Positions 60,637-64,000 of a stretch of DNA of 64,000 bases are shown here, one piece after another. Source of the stretch: Rotaria sp. Silwood1 (taxonomy: Eukaryota > Rotifera > Eurotatoria > Philodinida > Philodinidae); the NCBI GenBank assembly GCA_905250075.1, contig CAJNOP010000003.1, positions 3,886,833 through 3,950,832 on the forward strand, written 5' to 3'. The translations under genes were made by a program, and so were the position numbers. Every line of letters starts with the position of its first letter. The stretch's first letter is position 1. The notes beneath the pieces are model-generated. The model saw nothing but the letters and a program-made list of their open reading frames with translations, was not told the DNA's origin and did not search any database.

Positions 60637-62247
60637 ATGACATTTTTTAATAATGTATATGTCGAACGTATATCTGAAGAAGCACATGGTGATATTTTAT
60701 CATCTCTAAAAGAGGAAAATGAAGTATTATCTGAATTGGGCCTTGACAATTTATTTGATCAAGATTTATTTTCATTGGACTTTCCACTTTCTGGTGCATG
60801 TAATCATTATAATCTCACTCGTAAGATATTAAGAATAATAGTTAAGGAAAAATAATATGCTGTTTGATACTTTTTTATTTAGAAGCTTCAGAAAATCCTG
60901 TTGAATCGTATGGATTTGACGAATATTTGGGACTAAAACTCCCTGAATGTACAAAAGGTTAGAAAAACAAAAATAAAACGTTTTCTATTAATCCTTTATT
61001 TTCAGATTTTGCTGTCAAACATGATAATAATCATGCATTGATGAATAATTCGTCTACGTCATCTGTCGGTTAGTAATGAAACTTTTCTAATTACTATGGA
61101 TTATGAAATATTTTATGTTTTTTATTTGTTAATAGATAATAAAAAAAGATCAGAATTGAATACAAGACCAATTGAATTATCACGGTCTGTTGACGTTGGT
61201 CAGTCACAAATACCGATAAAACCTTCGCATAAAATACAAATCGTTCATCCATTAGAAGAGTTTTTTCGTCCACGATATAAAAGCGATTATTTTACATACG
61301 ATGGGAAAACTCGTAAACCAAGATATGTGGCTGATCGCGTTGGTAACCATTGTGTTACACTTAAAGTACTAGAAATCTTTTCTAAAGGTTTTCTTTGAAT
61401 TCTATCACTTTTATTAATATCTTAGGTACCATTGGGTGTTTCTGGTGTGATTCGAGTCGATTGGCTAACAATACCTACTGAATCGGGTAATCGATATTCT
61501 ATGCCTTATCGATTTCAACGAGATAATGTATCACTTGATGTATCAGATGCTAATCCAGTTTATATATCGATCACGACTGACGATGTGGGAATAATGAGGT
61601 TAGTAATTTATATCTATTTCTCTTTCGATTTTATTTTATTCATTTTATTCTAGATTGTATTTGGTATTGATTAAATCGAAACAAGATGAATTAAAAGCAC
61701 TTCAACCTCTCAAACCATTTCATCCATTTCAAGATGTTTTTGGTATATCGGATAAACAAAGTTTGAAACAAGCACCTCCATTACATCCAAAGCAATTAAT
61801 TCAAAGTTATCAACTGGATAAATCTCAATTGGCATTCACATTTTGTGCATTGGGTTCAGATGGAAAATCTTTTATTCCAGAATGGGATACAACTGTTTAC
61901 TCAACGGTTCTTACTGGTAAGAAATCAATATTGACTGTTTAATATAAATATTACATAAACAAACATTATTTCATTCATAGAAATGCCACCAGAAATTTCC
62001 AAAAAGAGAGCACTTTCATGTCCGCATTGTGCTCATGTATTTGATCCAACATCGTGCGGTAATGATAATGATGATGTTCACGAAATATTAATGGATCAAC
62101 GAAAGGTAAATCGATCTAGTGGTGAACAATTAATACAAACAACAAAAGTATGATTAAATCTTTCTTATTGAAATCTTTTATTCATTGATTTTATTTTTAT
62201 TTTAGAAACGAAAGTCTATTCAAAATGACATCCTTGTTCTTCATTGA
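60637..62247 (+). CDS. RHD-J: RHD-CxxC protein without IPT, 398 aa
   Basis: Eight exons: 60637-60820, 60883-60957, 61006-61068, 61136-61365, 61426-61598, 61654-61916, 61981-62147, 62206-62247 (1197 nt, no stop). The N-terminus is acidic-hydrophobic (LSELGLDNLFDQDLFSLDF), resembling an activation domain. The RHD starts near 142 (IQIVHPLEEFFRPRYKSDYF), then PRYVADRVGNHCVTLK and RVDWLTIPT; the distal motif is SYQLDKSQLAFTFCA. Then KKRALSCPHCAHVFDP (C343-x2-C346) and a basic end (KKRKSIQN). No IPT or ankyrin. Exon lengths 230/173 and intron phases equal RHD-I, so the two are recent tandem copies. Confidence 0.82.
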
Positions 62248-63702
62248 TTATCTAACTAACAGCTATGCATTTCACTTGTGGACCATTGCTTACATAACTG
62301 AATGCATGATTAACATGACATTACAGAAAATGTGTTTTAAGGATTGTAAGAAAAAAATAAAATTTGTATGAGACAACTTTCTCATCATAATTGTTTAGGC
62401 AAATGTAAATTTTATTAAATAATATTTGTATTATTTTCTTTATTTTTTCTTAATTGTACATTAGTGATTCGTTAAACTAAATGTTGTATATTGAATTGAA
62501 ATTAAGAAAAACAATGTTTGATATTTTATTTATTTTTGAAGAAATTGTTCGTTTTAAACATTTTCATTAAACTGAGTGTTTCAAATGTTTCTGAAGACTT
62601 GAATAACTATCTAACAATTCTTACTTTCAACATTGTGATCACGAAATAAATGTTCGTAGATAATGTACCTGTTGTACTTCGAGTATTAATCAAATCCGAC
62701 GACTATGAGACAGAGTTTTGAAAAGAAACCTGAAATTAGGTACATTTAAGTACCAATTTTTTAATGACAAAGTATCTGTAGGTATTTTGTTTGAAACAGC
62801 AAAGTACCTCCAATTCTCTCAGGGAAGCAAGCATTCAAGAAAAATAAAAACAAGATTATTACGTTTCTCAATATAAAAAAGTAAACAGATAGTTACAAAT
62901 ATTCCACAAGAACAAGGAAAGAAGCAAGTGAAGGAAGTATTGATGACAAGAAATTTCAATAACGATGATAAATTCAATAATACTAAAATAAAAAGAAATT
63001 TTTTTAGCTTTATCTACAACTAGAATCTATAAAAAAGAGAAATATTGAACAACTTGTAAATAATGGCGTTATAAATAAACAAAGCACTTTTGTATTTTAC
63101 AAAGTAGCATTAAGATGCTGTATTTTTTATAGTAGAAAGCAAAACACGATACTTTCACAAAATCATAACTATCTCGGATATTTAGCTTTTGCTTGGAATA
63201 CTCAATGTTGAAGACATTGATATGAGATGGTCGTTGCTATGAAAATTTTTTCTCTTCGAGTGACATCTACTGGAAGTTTTTTATATTTAATGTAATAATA
63301 AATTATTCGTATTGTATTGTTCTTATGTTTAATATACAAAATATGATCATTTTACAATATATTTACAACTAAAGAGGTACATACTCAATTTTTCATTGGA
63401 CATTAAAAACCTTCATTTATACAAAGATGGCCGTTGCTCTAATTCAGATATTTTCATACTCTTTCTCGTCTGTTGGACATTTTTCAAAACGTCACAGGTG
63501 TTACTATTTCAAATTTATCTCCTTGATAACATGTTTTACTATATGTATTTCTAAACAAATATCTAGTCTATTGTTTCAGATAATAACATAATTCCAATTT
63601 TCATACACTCGAACAAATCGATTGAAAAAGAAAAGAAGGTAAGCAAAAACAACATTCATTTTTCTTTAATAAATTCTAATTTATATAAAAATCAATTATA
63701 GA
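62248..63702. other. End of the RHD array; intergenic
   Basis: No coding exon found. A short palindrome GGTACATTTAAGTACC is at about 62740. At the right, a GTAAGC donor at 63639 and a TTATAG acceptor at 63701 delimit a likely 5'-UTR intron of the next gene. Confidence 0.5.
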
Positions 63703-64000
63703 ATGACAGTTGAAACAGATACAATAAAAAATCCAAAAGAATCTCCATTGAAAGCAAAACGTAAACGTGCATCACGTTCAAGTTCAAGTGGATCTAGTTC
63801 GTCAGGTACCACAAGTTCATCATCAGCTTCAAGTCGTTCATCATCATCGTCATCATCTAATTCATCATCGTCAACCAGTCGTTCATCATCAGCTGCATCA
63901 TCACCAGAAAAAAAGAATGATCGTACATCAACTAAAGTTATTAATAATAAAACATCAAATAAAAAAACATTAGAACATGGATCAATTGATGATAAAAAAA
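63703..64000 (+). CDS. Serine-rich protein, N-terminus only (RNPS1-like?)
   Basis: ATG at 63703, one base after a splice acceptor, opens a frame to the window edge: MTVETDTIKNPKESPLKAKRKRASRS, then a long run of Ser with scattered Arg, Thr, Gly and Ala, then SSPEKKNDR. A basic start followed by a pure Ser/Arg tract resembles the N-terminus of RNPS1, a splicing and exon-junction factor, but the RNA-binding domain would lie outside the window. Other SR-type proteins are possible. It is not part of the RHD family and marks the right limit of the array. Confidence 0.5.
   Translation, partial: MTVETDTIKNPKESPLKAKRKRASRSSSSGSSSSGTTSSSSASSRSSSSSSSNSSSSTSRSSSAASSPEKKNDRTSTKVINNKTSNKKTLEHGSIDDKK

Noticed and set aside
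1..64000. CRISPR arrays, operons, ribosome-binding sites, tRNA or rRNA genes
   Set aside because: The spliced genes show a eukaryotic nuclear genome. No regularly spaced repeats and no tRNA-like or rRNA-like sequence were seen by eye.

Overview
The window is eukaryotic, animal nuclear DNA. It is very AT-rich, its genes are split by many 48-70 nt GT-AG introns, and degraded transposons fill the gaps. The short introns, the divergent tandem gene family and the numerous small hairpin transposons fit a bdelloid rotifer (Adineta/Rotaria type). That assignment is an inference from style and not proven here.

The main content is a same-strand tandem array of ten genes encoding Rel-homology (NF-kB/NFAT-type) proteins, called RHD-A to RHD-J in order, plus remains of at least two more. 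I rebuilt each gene by hand from splice sites. All ten joined reading frames close to whole codons (679, 750, 651, 479, 371, 352, 425, 450, 362 and 398 aa), which strongly supports the models.

RHD-A (4431-8115), RHD-B (8364-12277) and RHD-C (19299-23414) have the p105/Relish layout: N-terminal RHD, IPT dimerisation domain, CxxC plus basic motif, ankyrin repeats. RHD-D (32707-35185) has RHD and IPT but only half an ankyrin repeat. RHD-E, F and G (44327-52724) and RHD-H, I and J (53640-62247) keep the DNA-binding RHD but have no IPT and no ankyrins. E and G end in basic tails, and H-J carry a CxxC followed by basic residues. Thus the array runs from full NF-kB-like proteins to DNA-binding-only forms. 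Such forms could act as monomers, competitors or partners of the complete ones (inference).

Between the genes: 1-4430 is featureless. 12278-19298 holds a dead LINE with a hairpin transposon nested inside it, a C2H2 finger fragment, a minus-strand hAT transposase remnant and a second hairpin. 23415-32706 holds an iteron-rich hairpin element, a MITE with an 8-bp target duplication, an RHD pseudogene, another hairpin and a decayed minus-strand exon. 35186-44326 holds an RHD exon fragment, minus-strand coding fragments, a Tc5/pogo-like transposase pseudogene and a hairpin. Most unusually long introns of the array contain hairpin insertions. The window ends inside a serine-rich gene that resembles the N-terminus of RNPS1.
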